Source of the DNA: Capsicum annuum
Taxonomy: Eukaryota; Streptophyta; Magnoliopsida; Solanales; Solanaceae
Assembly: GCF_002878395.1 (NCBI RefSeq)
Contig: NC_061114.1
Location: 165,119,448-165,183,447, forward strand
Length of the DNA: 64,000 nt
Direction of reading: 5' to 3'
Below are positions 35,330 to 46,638 of the stretch, piece by piece (the first letter of the stretch is position 1; each line of letters begins with the position of its first letter). The notes beneath the pieces were generated by a model. That model had not been told where the DNA came from. It ran no database searches and saw nothing but the letters and a program-made list of their open reading frames with translations. Both the position numbers and the translations under genes were made by a program.

Positions 35330-35560
35330 GAGAATTAATTAATATTTTCTTTTCTACTGTTCAATTAGAAAAATGCGCCTAAAATAGGACTCTATTAAGG
35401 AAATACTTATATAAATATTGAGATGTACATTAAATGAAGAATTAATTAATATTTTCTTTTCTATTATTCAATTAGAAAAATGCGCCTAAAATAGGACTTA
35501 ATAAGGAAATACTTCTATAAATATTGAGATATACGTTAAACTAGAGAACAAACTGATTTA
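35330..35560. repeat. tandem duplication of about 110 bp
   Basis: Two close copies start near 35333 and 35440. Both contain 'ATTAATTAATATTTTCTTTT', 'CAATTAGAAAAATGCGCCTA', 'AAATAGGACT' and 'AAATATTGAGAT.TAC'. A more diverged third partial copy ('CCTCCTAAAATTTATGAGAC' against 'CTTCCTAAAATATATGGGAC') precedes them at about 35220-35320. Confidence 0.8.
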
Positions 35561-37034
35561 CCTATTATAAGAATATGATTGATACTCATCTAACTTGATT
35601 CAATTACATGTAGAGATTGGTAGATGCTTGATTTTCTAACCATCTTCTTCACTATGTTGGTTTCCCTATATATATATATTGGAAGAGGGTTAGTTTCAAC
35701 ATGTCTGTTTAAGCATTAAAGGGCGTTTTCATTTTTTCAATATAATTGTTTACGTATCCTCCATCTTCTTCTTGCGTGTCAACAAAAGAACCCTACAGTA
35801 CTTTCCTCTTCCGTTCTTCTATTCTAAACACAAAAAACCCTCCAGCACTTTCCTCTCCTTTCTTCTACCACTACTGCCTTTGGGTTAATGCACTTGAGCA
35901 TTTTCCTCTCCAAGTTTCAGCCACTGCCGTCACTCAAAATTCTAATTTTCTGTTCCATCTCCGACAACGGAGAGGTAAGAATCTCTTTTCTCTTCGTCTA
36001 GCTGACTGATATCCATAGTAAAATCTCATATTAATTAACATTAAATCATCTAAATAAATCAATTAATTAAGGATTGATTTAGAAAATTTAAATCTATAGG
36101 AATTTTCTTAAAATTAAGCATACTTTATGTTGGAGGCGGTAATTGAAAAAGACCCAATTCGTTCACTTATGTTGTTTTTTGGACGTAATTGAAATTTTGT
36201 GGAATCTGTTGGCTTCATGGTTTCATATCAATATCTTCATTTATTATGTCCACGAACAGTTTGATGAAACTAATTTTTGCTTTCCTGTGTAAAAATTAAT
36301 TGCTTCTCTTTCGAAAATAGATATATCATTCATTAGAGAAAGTAACTTTTCATTTTATCCTCATGCATCGTATTGTATTATTATTATATTGTGTTGTATT
36401 ATTCATAATTTATTATTTTAATGAATACAATTTTTGAATCGATTGTATCTTTATTCGCTGTTACATGATGTCACATATCAATATCTTGGTAAATTCTACA
36501 CTAAGGCTGTACACAGATTATGAGTCCATCAAATATTGAGCTGCACTTAATTTAGAAATATAGTATTGGGTTGGAATAGAATGGGATAAATGTTGGTTTC
36601 TCTATCTTCCTCTTCCCTCCTCTTAGTCTTCTCTAGATTCAACTTATTCAAAGCGCCAGAAGTTAAACAGGCAGGTTCAGTCGGAAAGGTTCAAACTTCA
36701 ACTTTCTGTTGGTCACAACTGTCTTTCTATGGTGATGATAAAGTATATGATGCATTGTGGTTATTTTTTTGAAAAGGTAATAATTTTGTATCTGAAAATC
36801 CCTTTACAAAAAAGTAATAAATCCTAAAAATACAATATCAGTCCTTGCCATCGGAGTAATTTTGTAGGATCAAATTGTCTTGATCAATATGGTAAATGCT
36901 GCAAGAAAACTTATCTGTGATCTTAATGGCTATTGGTATGTGGAAGTTATCAAGAAAACTTGTTTGTTATTTGGATATGTGCATATGCATAGAATCGTCC
37001 ATTTTCTCTTCTCAAATAATGTTCTTATGGTCAG
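35561..37034. other. non-coding stretch upstream of gene fragments
   Basis: A TATA-like run ('CTATATATATATTGG', about 35667) precedes an open frame at 35746-36009 and another at 36590-36772. Neither resembles a known protein. If the gene fragments downstream belong to a chimeric transcript, its promoter could lie here, but nothing in the sequence proves that. Confidence 0.35.
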
Positions 37035-37324
37035 GGAGTACTGACAGAGACTACAGCAGAGTTAGCTTAGCAGCAGCGGTAAGAATTGTTGAGGCAGATG
37101 AGTTTATGAGAGATGACAAATATGAAGGATGGTTTCCACACTTGTATGAAAATGTTTAATTCTATTTATTGTGTTTTCTCAGATCCATAATTAAATTCTT
37201 TTGGTCTTAAACTTCGCTAATTTTATTGGAATTCTCTTCCAGTTTTGGGGAGAACTTGCGTAAAGGACAAACTATTGGTGTAATATGGGCTGGCCCTATT
37301 GGATTGGCTTATGCCAGAATGATG
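37035..37324 (+). pseudogene. hydroxypyruvate reductase (HPR1-like) gene fragment
   Basis: Two exon pieces are visible. The first (37035-37156, after acceptor 'TGGTCAG') reads 'GVLTETTAELA', then in a shifted frame 'SLAAAVRIVEADEFMRDDKY' and 'EGWFPHLY'. The second (37243-37324, after acceptor 'CTCTTCCAG') reads 'FGENLRKGQTIGVIWAGPIG' and 'LAYARMM', ending at donor 'GTAATC'. This is the NAD-binding region of peroxisomal D-2-hydroxyacid dehydrogenase HPR1, which acts in photorespiration. In intact enzymes the Rossmann motif reads VIGAGRIG; here Gly-to-Trp and Arg-to-Pro changes destroy it. The first exon has a frameshift, and no further HPR1 exons are seen. Introns are retained, so this is not a processed copy. 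Confidence 0.75.
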
Positions 37325-37371
37325 GTAATCATCTGATATTTTACCCTCTACGTGGTTGTTCTTATGAAATT

Positions 37372-37670
37372 TCACGGGATATGTTGTTGTAGATTTAATG
37401 ATCCATTACTACTTTAATTTATTTCGCTTGACCCGAGGGTCTTTCGAAAACAATCTCTATCTCTCTCCAAGAGGTAGGGGTAAGGTGTGCTTACACTATA
37501 TTCTCCCCAAATCTCACTTTAAGAGATTTCACGGGATATGTTATTGTAAATTTAATGATCCATTACTACGTTTATTTGCTTCACTTGAGTGTAGGATCTT
37601 TTGGAAACAACCTCTATCTCCATTTAAGAGGTAGGGATAAGGTCTATGTACATACGCTATTCTACGACAA
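37372..37670 (+). repeat. two tandem RTE/SINE tail-like units
   Basis: Two units of about 150 bp (near 37372-37522 and 37523-37670) share 'TTTCACGGGATATGTT.TTGT', 'TTTAATGATCCATTACTAC', 'ACAA.CTCTATCTC' and 'AAGAGGTAGGG.TAAGGT'. The last parts match the 3' tail of the RTE LINE at 43605-43735. They are diverged and do not end in a clean (TTG)n. Confidence 0.65.
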
Positions 37671-37852
37671 AAATGTTAAACTAATGCTTGGTGCTTTAGT
37701 TTTGATGTTTACTTTCTTGTTTTTGGTCAGTTTTCACTTTCATATCTTTTCTGTCTTACCCTTGTATTGGATGAAAGGGTTTATGTTTTGTTTTTTATAC
37801 TATTGTTTTTGTAATAGTTGGATTCCTAACTTACTTATTGAACTGTTTGCAG

Positions 37853-37944
37853 GCAAAATTTGGTCTGGAGAAAGAAGTAGAAGCATCTCTTCAATATCTG
37901 AGAGGAAAAATATTGATATTTTTTTAGAAACAACTGAAATTAAG
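37853..37944 (+). pseudogene. ERD6-like sugar transporter exon fragment
   Basis: One exon lies between acceptor 'CTGTTTGCAG' and a donor GT at 37945. It reads 'AKFGLEKEVEASLQYLRGK' and then, one base out of frame, 'NIDIFLETTEIK'. This is the cytoplasmic segment after the 'PESPRWLAK' region in ERD6-like monosaccharide transporters of the tonoplast ('GKEKE.E..LQ.LRGK..D'). A one-base loss in the A run after 'LRG' breaks the frame. No neighbouring transporter exon is recognisable, and the fragment lies only 0.5 kb from an unrelated HPR1 fragment. Confidence 0.65.
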
Positions 37945-38703
37945 GTCACTTGCTTTTAAATATGTTACTGCTAGCTTAATGTGTTCTATGAGCTTATTAT
38001 CTTTCTTGATTAAACCATCTTCAGCCAAATCACATTATGTAATTGAAATGAAATCTCTTCACACAACAACGTAGAGTCACTCAGGCTGCTGAACCAGAGA
38101 TGAAAGAGAGAAAATTGGTTTGTTGTTTCTAGTCTGAGGCTTAAAATTAGAACTTTCTATAATATGCGTACAGAAAAAACATCATCATCATCCATGATCA
38201 GCCTTGAAATCGTTGAAATAGGTTTTCGCTGTTGTTGTTGTTTTTGCTATTACGGATTAGAGGTTTTGATGATTTAAGCTGTCTAGAGTTCATGTGGGCA
38301 AGAAAGCTGGTTCTGTATCTTGACGGGGCGATCTGGAAGGTACTATGAGCTGATTGAGCTGTAATGCAGCTGAGGTCAGCAGCCATGACAGATGCATCAT
38401 CTCCTTTGCCTTGTTTGTACTGATCTGAGCCTTAAAAGGTCTTATTTGGTTAAGCTGTTGCATTAAAACTTCTGATGAAAATCGAAAAGCTTCTGCAACC
38501 ACTTATTCTAAAACTTTTAAAGGAGGCCGCAGAAAGGTCTTATAAGTTCTAGTCAAATGCTGAAGGGCTTTTCTAGGATGGCCGAGAGTATGGATCTTTC
38601 TCTGGCTGCAAAAATGCCATTCCAGTCGATTGTTCCACGGACAATCACTGAGGGATGGCTTGATGGATCTTTCCTGAAAACCTCAGGTGAAAAATTTGTT
38701 TGT
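37945..38703. other. non-coding stretch, no gene recognised
   Basis: A frame near 38570-38700 reads 'MAESMDLSLAAKMPFQSIVP' on the plus strand but resembles nothing I know. It may be a further gene fragment in this patch. The minus-strand frames here are short and lack similarity. Confidence 0.35.
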
Positions 38704-38879
38704 CTTTTTTTTGGATAAACAGTTAACTTTTCCATTCAACCAAAAAATGTGCATTACAAACCAGCTGGACTTTTTTGACTCAGTTCCAACTCACAATAGA
38801 ACTATTTTCTAATCAATTTACTAGTTATCTAAATTTACATTGGATAACCTGTTAAGCTATCTAAATATACTTTCCATTT

Positions 38880-39568
38880 GCTATGTGTTTGACCTGCTAC
38901 AAATAACTGAATGACAATGCTTCTGGCTCTTTGTCTCTTTGTCTCTTTGTCTGATATCCTTTTTTTGAGTAGTAAATCTTCTAGCATTTCTTTTTGCCCA
39001 TATGTGATACACTGCTGCTGCTAAATAGAATCCAAGTATGCTAGCTCTTGGTCTGCTGTTGGACATTAGGTGTATTAGGTTCTGAATGTCATACTGCCAA
39101 TCCCCTATGCTCTGCTGATATCCTAGCCAATGTAGAATGGAGCTCCAAATAGTTTGAGAGTAATTGCATTTAAAGAACAGATGCTCAAATGTTTCCTCCC
39201 CCGCTGTTGTACATAGCACACTCTTTCTTCACTTGAATACCCTATTTACCAACTCTATCCACAGTTGCAAGTCTGTTATGTAAAGCCAACCAGAGAATGA
39301 ATTGGTGTCTGGGAATCATCCCTTTCACCAAGGCCACTTTGTGCCAATTAACCATCTGGTATTGTGGTCTCATGTAGTGATAAGCCTTCAGATATTGAAT
39401 CTTTTATGATCAGTTATTTGTTGTAGTTCTTGATGAATGCTTCTTGTACCTGATAGCCACTTTCTTGCATCAAGAACTTTCTTTATTATCCAACTAGCTT
39501 GCTTTGGAATGCACATTGTGTCCATCCTGTGTTCTTTAATATAGTAGCTATGGATCCATTTGACCCAT
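38880..39568 (-). pseudogene. L1 ORF2, C-terminal zf-RVT part
   Basis: On the minus strand it reads 'WVKWIHSYYIKEHRMDTM' from the break, 'KQASWIIKKVLDARKWL', then after a damaged section 'TTAGEETFEHLFFKCNYSQT' and 'IWSSILHWLGYQ'. The 'ET.EHLFF.C..S..IW' pattern marks the zinc-binding zf-RVT domain at the end of plant L1 ORF2 proteins. It joins in frame to the piece at 43740-43944. Confidence 0.85.
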
Positions 39569-39890
39569 GAACGGCTCTCTCTCTTCTCTCTCTTCCTCCC
39601 TACCCTCTCTCTCGCTCGCACTGGTCATCGGCCCCCGTCGCCGTCGCGGACCGTCGGCGTCGACCCGGCCCGATCTCTGGGCCCGACCTCTGGCCCCCGG
39701 CGCCGACCTCCGGCGCCGCCCAAACGGCTCTCTCTCTAACAGCTCTCTCTCTCTCTCTTTCCCCCTACCCTCTCTCCCTCCCTCTCGCACCGGTCCTCGG
39801 TCCCCGGCGCCGTCACTGACCTTCGGCGTCGACCCGACCCGACCGCCGGCCCCGACCTCCGATCCCCGGCGCCGACCACCGACCCGACGG
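39569..39890 (+). repeat. GC-rich tandem repeat at the 5' end of the RTE LINE
   Basis: Two units of roughly 150-170 bp (39570-39720 and 39721-39890) both start 'AACGGCTCTCTCTCT'. They continue with CT-rich text, 'CGGCGTCGACCCG', 'CCGGCGCCGACC' and 'CCGACCTCCG'. Tandem GC-rich monomers at the 5' end of a LINE are often internal promoters; that role is inferred here. The long Pro/Arg-rich frames on both strands are by-products of the composition. Confidence 0.75.
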
Positions 39891-40450
39891 CCGGCCCCCC
39901 ACTCCCCCACCCTTACCTGTCCTGTCCGTACCCCCCCCATAGCGGGGTACACCAGCCCTCCCCCCACCTCGGCCTTCAGCCAGCCAGCCGCCGCTCCGTC
40001 TCCAGCAGTCGCAGCTCCAAGCGTAATCCGGTGACTTCTAACCTTTGTTATTTTCGTTATTTCATATTCCATTTTATTTCATTATTTCATATTCCATTCT
40101 TAGTATTATGCTAGTAGTAGCCCCTGTACCTTGACTTGCGTGGAATTTGTGGACATTGTCTGTTGTCTGTTGTTGCTGTTGCTGTGGTCGTTTCTTCCAC
40201 TGCTTTGGATTGGGTTATTGGCTGGGAACCTGTATTTGGGGCGGTGGGTGTTGAGAACGGTGGTGTTTGCCCCCTAATTGAGTATAGTTTTGTTTGGGGA
40301 GTATTCCTTTGAATTTGTGTGAGCCTTGTATTTCCTTGCTGCTGATTTGATACTACCACCGTGTATATCTGTATATTTTCCTATACTTTCGTGTAGTTGT
40401 GGCTGTGGGCGGTAATGGGTGGATAAGGTCATGTCCGAGGGGGTTGGGGA

Positions 40451-43405
40451 GTGGGGCCGTGGTGGGGGCGGGGGAGGAGGAGAGGGCGGGAGTGGGAGGG
40501 GGGCCAAGGTTTGGCCGCGGGGGGAGGGGGTAGTGGAGGGCGGGACGGTAGGCTGAGGGTTGGGTCTTGGAATATAGGGACCCTTCAGGGTAAGTCCATA
40601 GAGCTTGTGAAGATTCTTAGGAAGAGGAGGATCAACATTGCGTGTGTCCAAGAGACCAAGTGGGTAGGGTCTAAGGCTAGGGATGTGGATGGTTACAAGT
40701 TGTGGTACTCTGGGAGCGACAGGCGTAGGAATGGAGTTGGCATCTTAGTAGATGAAGAGCTTAGAGGTCAGGTAGTGGAGGTGAAGAGGATCAACGATAG
40801 GTTGATGACTATTAAGTTGGTCGTTCGGGGGTTTACCCTGAACGTGTGTAGTGCTTATGCGCCGCAAGTGGGATCGGAGGGGGAGGAGAAGATGCGGTTT
40901 TGGGAGGCTTTGGAGGAGGTGGTGAGAGGCGTGCCTAGTTCGGAGAAGATTGTTGTAGCAGGGGATTTCAACGGGCACATCGGGGCGCTACCGGGAGGCT
41001 TTGGTGACGTGCATGGTGGTTTTGGTTTTGGGGAGAGAAATGACGAGGGGGCGACCCTACTGGAGTTTGCGAGGGCCTTTGGGCTGGTGGGGGTGAACTC
41101 GGGCTTCCCGAAGAAGGACGAGCACCTGATCACCTTTCGAAGCGCGGTAGCCAGGACTCAGATTGACTTTTTGTTGCTTAGGAAAGGGGATAGGGCGTTG
41201 TGTAAGGACTATAAAGTCATCCCGAGTAAGAATCTTTCGACCCAGCATAGGCTCTTGGTTATGGATTTGGGTATAAAGAAGAATAGAAAGAGGAGGACTA
41301 AGGAGTGTAGACCGAGAATTAAGTGGGGCGGCCTGACGCCAGTGAATGCGTGGGAGATAGGGGAGAGGTTGGCGGGAATGGGGGTGTGGGAGTGTAGGGG
41401 GGACGTGGATAGTATGTGGGACAGGGCGGCAAGGTGCATCAGGGAGAATGTAAGTGAGGTGTTGGGTGTTTCTAGGGGCCGGGCCGGGCACCGTCGGGGG
41501 AATTGGTGGTGGAATGAAGAGGTGGAGAAGAAAGTGGGGACCAAGAAAGGGGCGTATGCTAAGTTGGTGGAAAGTAAGGACGTAGAGGAGAAGCGGGTAA
41601 ACAGGAAAGAGTACAAGCTAGCGAGGAAGGAGGCGAAGTCAGCAGTCACGGCAGCTAAGACGACCGCTTTTGAGAGCTTGTATGCAGGGTTGCAGGAGAA
41701 AGGAGGGGAGAAAAAGTTGTTTAGACTCGCTAAGGCTAGGGAGAGGAAGGGTCGTGACCTCGATCAGGTGAGGTGCATTAAGGGGGAGGATGGTAGAGTG
41801 TTGGTGGAGGACGGCCACATTAAGAAGAGATGGCAGTCGTATTTTCATAGGCTCTTGAATGACGAAGGGGATAGAGCTATTGTGTTAGGGGAACTGGAGC
41901 ACTCAGAGGAGTGTCGGGATTTTAGCTATTGTAGACGTTTTAAGGTAGAAGAGGTTAGACAGGCTGTCCGCAGGATGCGAAGGGGTAGGGCGACGGGGCC
42001 GGATGAGATACCGGTGGAGTTTTGGAAGTTCGTTGGAGAGGCTGGTGTAAGGTGGTTGACTGGATTGTTTAATGAAATCTTCAGGACGGCAAAGATGCCC
42101 GAGGCGTGGAGGTGGAGTACCATGGTCCCTCTCTATAAGAATAAGGGGGACATTCAGAGTTGCAATAACTATAGGGGGATTAAGTTATTGAGTCACTCTA
42201 TGAAGATCTGGGAGAGAGTGGTCGAGGCGAGGCTGAGACGGATAGTGTCTATTTCAGAAAACCAGTTCGGATTTATGCCCGGCCGCTTGACGACGGAGGC
42301 AATCCACCTGGTGCGGAGGTTGGTGGAGCAGTATAGGGAGCGGAAGAAGGATCTGCACATGGTGTTTATCGATCTGGAGAAGGCATACGACAAAGTTCCC
42401 AGGGAGGTGCTTTGGAGATGCTTGGAGGTGAGTGAAGTACCGCTGGTATATACCAGAGTAATTAAGGATATGTATGATGGAGCGAAAACCCAGGTGAGGA
42501 CGGCGGGAGGAGACTCAGAGCATTTCACTGTCCTGACAGGATTGCATCAGGGATCTACTCTTAGTCCCTTTTTGTTTGCGTTGGTGATGGATGTGTTGAC
42601 GCGGCGCATTCAAGGGGAGGTGCCGTGGTGTATGCTTTTTGCAGACGATGTAGTTCTGATAGATGAGACTCGAGGGGGTGTGAATGACAAATTAGAGGTG
42701 TGAAGGCAAACTCTTGAGTCTAAAGGGTTCAGGGTGAGCAGAAGCAAGACAGAGTATGTGGAATGCAAGTTTAATGACGTGAGACGGGAGAATGAGGTAG
42801 TAGTGAAGCTGGAAACACAGGAGGTATGTAAGAGGGATAAGTTCAAGTATCTTGGGTCCGTGATCCAGAGTAACGGTGAGATTGACGAGGATGTCTCGCA
42901 CCGCATTGGGGCGGGATGGATGAAGTGGAAACTCGCGTCGGGGGTGCTGTGTGATAAGAAGGTGCCGCCCAAGCTTAAAGGCAAATTCTACAGGGTGGTA
43001 GTCCGTCCGGCCTTGTTGTATGGAGCGGAGTGTTGGCCAGTTAAGAACTCCCACATCCAAAAAATGAAGGTGGCAGAAATGCGGATGTTGCGCTGGATGT
43101 GTAGACTGACTAGAGGGAATAGAGTTCGGAATGAGACTATCCGGGAGAAGGCTGGTGTGACTTCAGTGGAGTGCAAGATGCAGGAAGCACGATTGAGATG
43201 GTTCGGACACGTGAAGAGGAGGGGCATGGATGCCCCGGTCCGTAGGTGTGAGAGGCTAGCGTTGGATGGTTTTAGGCGGGGTAGGGGTAGGCCGAAGAAG
43301 TACTGGGGCGAGGTGATTAGGCGGGACATGGAACAGTGATAGCTCACCGAGGACATGACCCTAGATAGGAAGGTCTGGAGGGCGCGAATTTCGGCAGAGG
43401 ATTAG
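40451..43405 (+). CDS. RTE LINE polyprotein (endonuclease and reverse transcriptase), nearly intact
   Basis: An open frame of 750 codons (40451-42703) begins with a Gly-rich segment. An APE-type endonuclease follows, with '[12 protein letters not shown]' (catalytic Asn), 'CVQETKW' (Glu), '[10 protein letters not shown]' (Asp/Asn) and 'TQHRLLVMD' (His). Then comes reverse transcriptase, with '[14 protein letters not shown]', '[11 protein letters not shown]', '[15 protein letters not shown]', '[15 protein letters not shown]' and the catalytic 'MLFADDVVL'. A TGA at 42701-42703 stands where relatives have Trp ([10 protein letters not shown]). The same frame then continues through '[10 protein letters not shown]' and '[13 protein letters not shown]' to 43336. 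Two more stops (TGA, TAG at 43337-43342) precede a short conserved tail ending at 43405. The true start codon is uncertain; the GC-rich first 35 codons may be leader. Confidence 0.88.
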
Positions 43406-43604
43406 GGCCAGTTTGGGTCGCTAGTGTAGGGAATTACTTGGTGGGGGTTTTATTCCTGTTATGATTCCGTCTTCCGTGTTCCATGTTTTATTACGAATCT
43501 GTGTGCTTTCCTCTGCTTTCCTCTGTTTTATATTACTTATGGGTGCCGTATTTATGTTATGTAATCTGCTTCTGTGCTTTACTATGTGTTTGTGTGGTAT
43601 CTCG

Positions 43605-43735
43605 TGTCTTGAGCCGGGGGTCTATCGGAAACAACCTTTCTACTTCATCAGAGGTAGAGGTATGGACTGCGTACATCTTACCCCCCCAGACCCCACTAGG
43701 TGGGAATACACTGGGTTTGTTGTTGTTGTTGTTGT
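43605..43735 (+). repeat. 3' tail of the RTE LINE with (TTG)n end
   Basis: It reads 'GAGCCGGGGGTCTATCGGAA', 'ACAACCTTTCTAC', 'AGAGGTAGAGGTATGGACTG', 'CGTACATCTTACCCCCCAGA', 'CCCCACTAGGTGGGAATACA' and ends in about six TTG units. Solanaceae TS-type SINEs share such a tail with RTE LINEs, which lets SINE RNA borrow the LINE enzyme. Related tails in this window are at 37420-37520, 37570-37670, 47938-48040 and 60898-61002. Confidence 0.85.
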
Positions 43736-43739
43736 TGGA

Positions 43740-46310
43740 TCCATCTGACCCATAGTTTGTCTTGTTTCTGCTCCACTGCCCATAGGAGCTTGCAAATTGC
43801 AGCTCTATTCCAATATGTCACATCTATAACATTCATCCCTCCTACAATTTTAGGTTGACAAATAGTTGCCCAAGCAACTAAAGCTTTCCTTGAGCAATTA
43901 TTACTTCCAGTCCAAAGGAATGTTCTGTACACAGTTGTGACCATATTTGTGATCTTCTTGGGTAGCAGGAAATTTTGTGCCCAATATATCTGTATCTCGA
44001 ATAATACACTTCATCAGTTGTAATCTACCACTGTAAGCTAACAGCTTTGAAGACCAACACTTGATTCTATCAATCATCCTCTCCACCAAAGACATACACT
44101 AAGATACAGTAAGTTTTCTAGTAGACAATGGGACCCCTAAATACCTGAAAGGAAGGTCACCTGGAGCTAACTGCAACTCCCTCAATATCGTCTATTTAAA
44201 TTTTGAAGTGACTCCTGCAATAAATAAAGAGCTTTTTTTCTATATTTGTTTGCAAGCCAGATACAGCTGAGAAGTGATGAAAGGCCTCAAACATCAGTTT
44301 TATGAATATTTCATCTGCTCTACAGCTCATGAGGAGATCATCAGCAAAACATATGTGGATAATACCCAGCTTATTACATCTAGGATGGTAATTAAACTGG
44401 GGATTATGCCTTAGCTGCTGCAAGGTTCTATGCAAGTATTCCATTACTAAGATAAAAAACAAAGGGGACATAGGGTCCCCTTGTCTTAGCCCTTTCTTTG
44501 CTGGGAATACTGTGGTCAGTCCTCCATTAATCAACAGAGTATATTGAACTGTTGTCACATATTCCATTATCAAGATAACCAGCTGAGTTGGCAATCCAAA
44601 CTCCAGTAATACTATCCTTAAGAAAGGCCACTTTACTGAGTCATATGCCTTCCTTATATCCACCTTAATTGTGCACCTAGGTGACACCCATTTCTGTGAG
44701 TATCCTTTGACTAGTTCATGTGCAATTATCACATTATCAATGATATTCCTAATACTAATTAAAGCTGATTCTGAAGGGCTCACAATATAATCCACCACAG
44801 CTTTTAACTTATTTGTAATAAGTTTTGAGATCTTCTTGTATAATGTTGTGCAACAGGCAATTGGTCTGTATTCTTTGACATAAGTAGCATTCTGAACTTT
44901 TGGCACCAGTTTCACAGTGGTTATATTAACTCCCTTTAACAATTTACCATTCTTAAAGAATTGTAGAATTCCTTCTGTAACCTCAGTACCTATTATTTCC
45001 CAGTGTGTTTTGAAGAATTCAGCATTGAATCCATCAATTCCAGGGCTCTTATCAACTGGTAGATCCTTTACAACTTCCATTACATCTGTTGTTGCTGTTA
45101 CAGGTATAAGGAGTTCTTGTTGTTGTGCAATAGTTAAGCAGGCCCCATCTCTAGCTATTGTGATGTCCAACCCTTGTAATGTATCTGCTGCCTGTCTAAG
45201 CAATGATTTAAAAAAATCACAAATTCCTGTTGGATGAGCTGTGGGTCTGTCAGCTTCACTCCCTGGTCAGTGGTGATTGAGGATATTCTGTTCCTAGCTT
45301 GTCTTGTCTTCAGGTAGGCAAAGTATTATTTTGAGTTCCTGTCCCCTTGCTTGATCTAGAATGCTCTTGATTTCTGCTTTAGGATCCTCTCGTTGATTGT
45401 CTCCCAGTACTCTATGTTGTGTGGTACTTGTCTCTCTTCACCAATGAGTTCCTGGTTGAATAAGTCACTCTTTAACCCTTTCTGCACTTGGTTCAGTCTG
45501 GCACTTGGTTCAGTCTGGTCTTGTACTCATCTACTCTTTTGTCCACAACACTCATTTCCTTCTGCAATCCTTTGGTTTGTCTAGCTATATAATATAATTT
45601 CCTCCATACATTATACATCTTGTAGCCTGGTACTTTTTGTTGCCATATTGCTCTGGTCAGGGCTTTAAAATCTTCCTGCTGTATCACTACATTCAACAAC
45701 CTGAAAGGTCTTCTCACCTGCATCGCTGAGAGGTCAGTACTGAGGATTATAGGTGTGTGATCCGAGAACCCAAAGTCTTTATACTCTGCCTTTACACGGT
45801 TATAATGTATGAACCATAAGTGGTTGCCTCATGCCCAGTCAATACGACTATAAATTCTTGCCTGGTGATCTCTCTTATTACACCAAGTGTATCTATGGCC
45901 CTTACTAGGCAAAGGTCCAATCCCAACATCATCTATACATTGCTGAAAGTCTACCAGTTCCTGTGGAGTAACCGGTTTACCATTAATCCTATCATCATAA
46001 GATAAAATAGCATTGAAGTCACCCAACACTACCCAGGGTTTTGGCAATTTGCTCCTGTGTGTCTCAGGTGATCCCATAGAGTTCTTCTTGCTGCAAGTGT
46101 GTTGAACCCATACACAAATGTCGTCCAGCATGTGAAAGTGGAGTCCTTATCTTGAACTGCACAATGTACCAGTTGTGCTGAAGTTTCCAAGATTGTAACA
46201 TCCACACTCCCCTGTTTACAATATACCCATATTCTTCCATTTTCTATAGTAGGATAGTTAGCATATACCTTCCATTCCTGGCCAAATGAATTTTGAACTT
46301 TTTTTTGCAT
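43740..46310 (-). pseudogene. L1 ORF2, endonuclease and reverse transcriptase part
   Basis: Read on the minus strand. 45829-46310 carries an APE endonuclease piece ('WVVLGDFNAILSYDDRINGK', 'GHRYTWCNKRD.QARIYSRI'). 45203-44196 is an open reverse transcriptase block ('DKSPGIDGFNAEFFK', 'VKEYRPIACCTTLYK', 'VDIRKAYDSVKW', 'GLRQGDPMSPLFFIL', catalytic 'CFADDLLM'). 44095-43740 continues the thumb and connection region to 'KLWVRWI', where the RTE insertion cuts it. Frames change near 45220, 45500-45830 and 44190. In intact elements this enzyme nicks DNA and reverse-transcribes element RNA at the nick. Confidence 0.88.
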
Positions 46311-46638
46311 TTGTAGCTTGTATTTTTGTCTCTAAACAGCCAATGATATCTACCTTATTTATTTGTAAGAAGGATCTTAGTTTCTTCTGTTTAAAGGGCT
46401 TATTAAGCCCCCTTACGTTCCATAAGCTAAATATCATGTACCTCCTGTCAGGTCAGGTGCTTTAGCCCTGTCAGTAGGTACAGATGGTTGGCCTTTCTCC
46501 TTTCTTTGAGATGTCAGGTGTTGCATTACACTACCTATGCTCTTAGGACTTTTCTGATACGCTTGTTGTAAAGTAGGAAAGGACCCAGCACGATCCACCA
46601 TAATTTCTTTCCCATTTGGCTGTTGTCCCTTTTTACCT

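Larger units (their letters stand above)
39569..43735 (+). mobile_element. RTE-type LINE inserted in the L1 element
   Basis: The element is about 4167 bp and ends in (TTG)n. It is flanked by 'TGGATCCATTTGACCCAT' (39551-39568) and 'TGGATCCATCTGACCCAT' (43736-43753), an 18-bp target duplication with one change. It has a GC-rich 5' leader with tandem repeats, one long ORF with endonuclease and reverse transcriptase domains, and a tail shared with Solanaceae SINE-like sequences. It is far more GC-rich than its surroundings and only lightly damaged, so it is likely among the younger insertions here. Confidence 0.9.

Noticed and set aside
39548..40072. Long overlapping frames on both strands, rich in Pro/Arg/Gly (155 and 174 codons)
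   Set aside because: They lie in the GC-rich leader of the RTE LINE; composition alone makes stop codons rare. No domain is recognisable.
40745..43356. Several minus-strand frames of 65-146 codons across the RTE LINE
   Set aside because: They are shadows of the plus-strand endonuclease and reverse transcriptase frame, which has all catalytic motifs.
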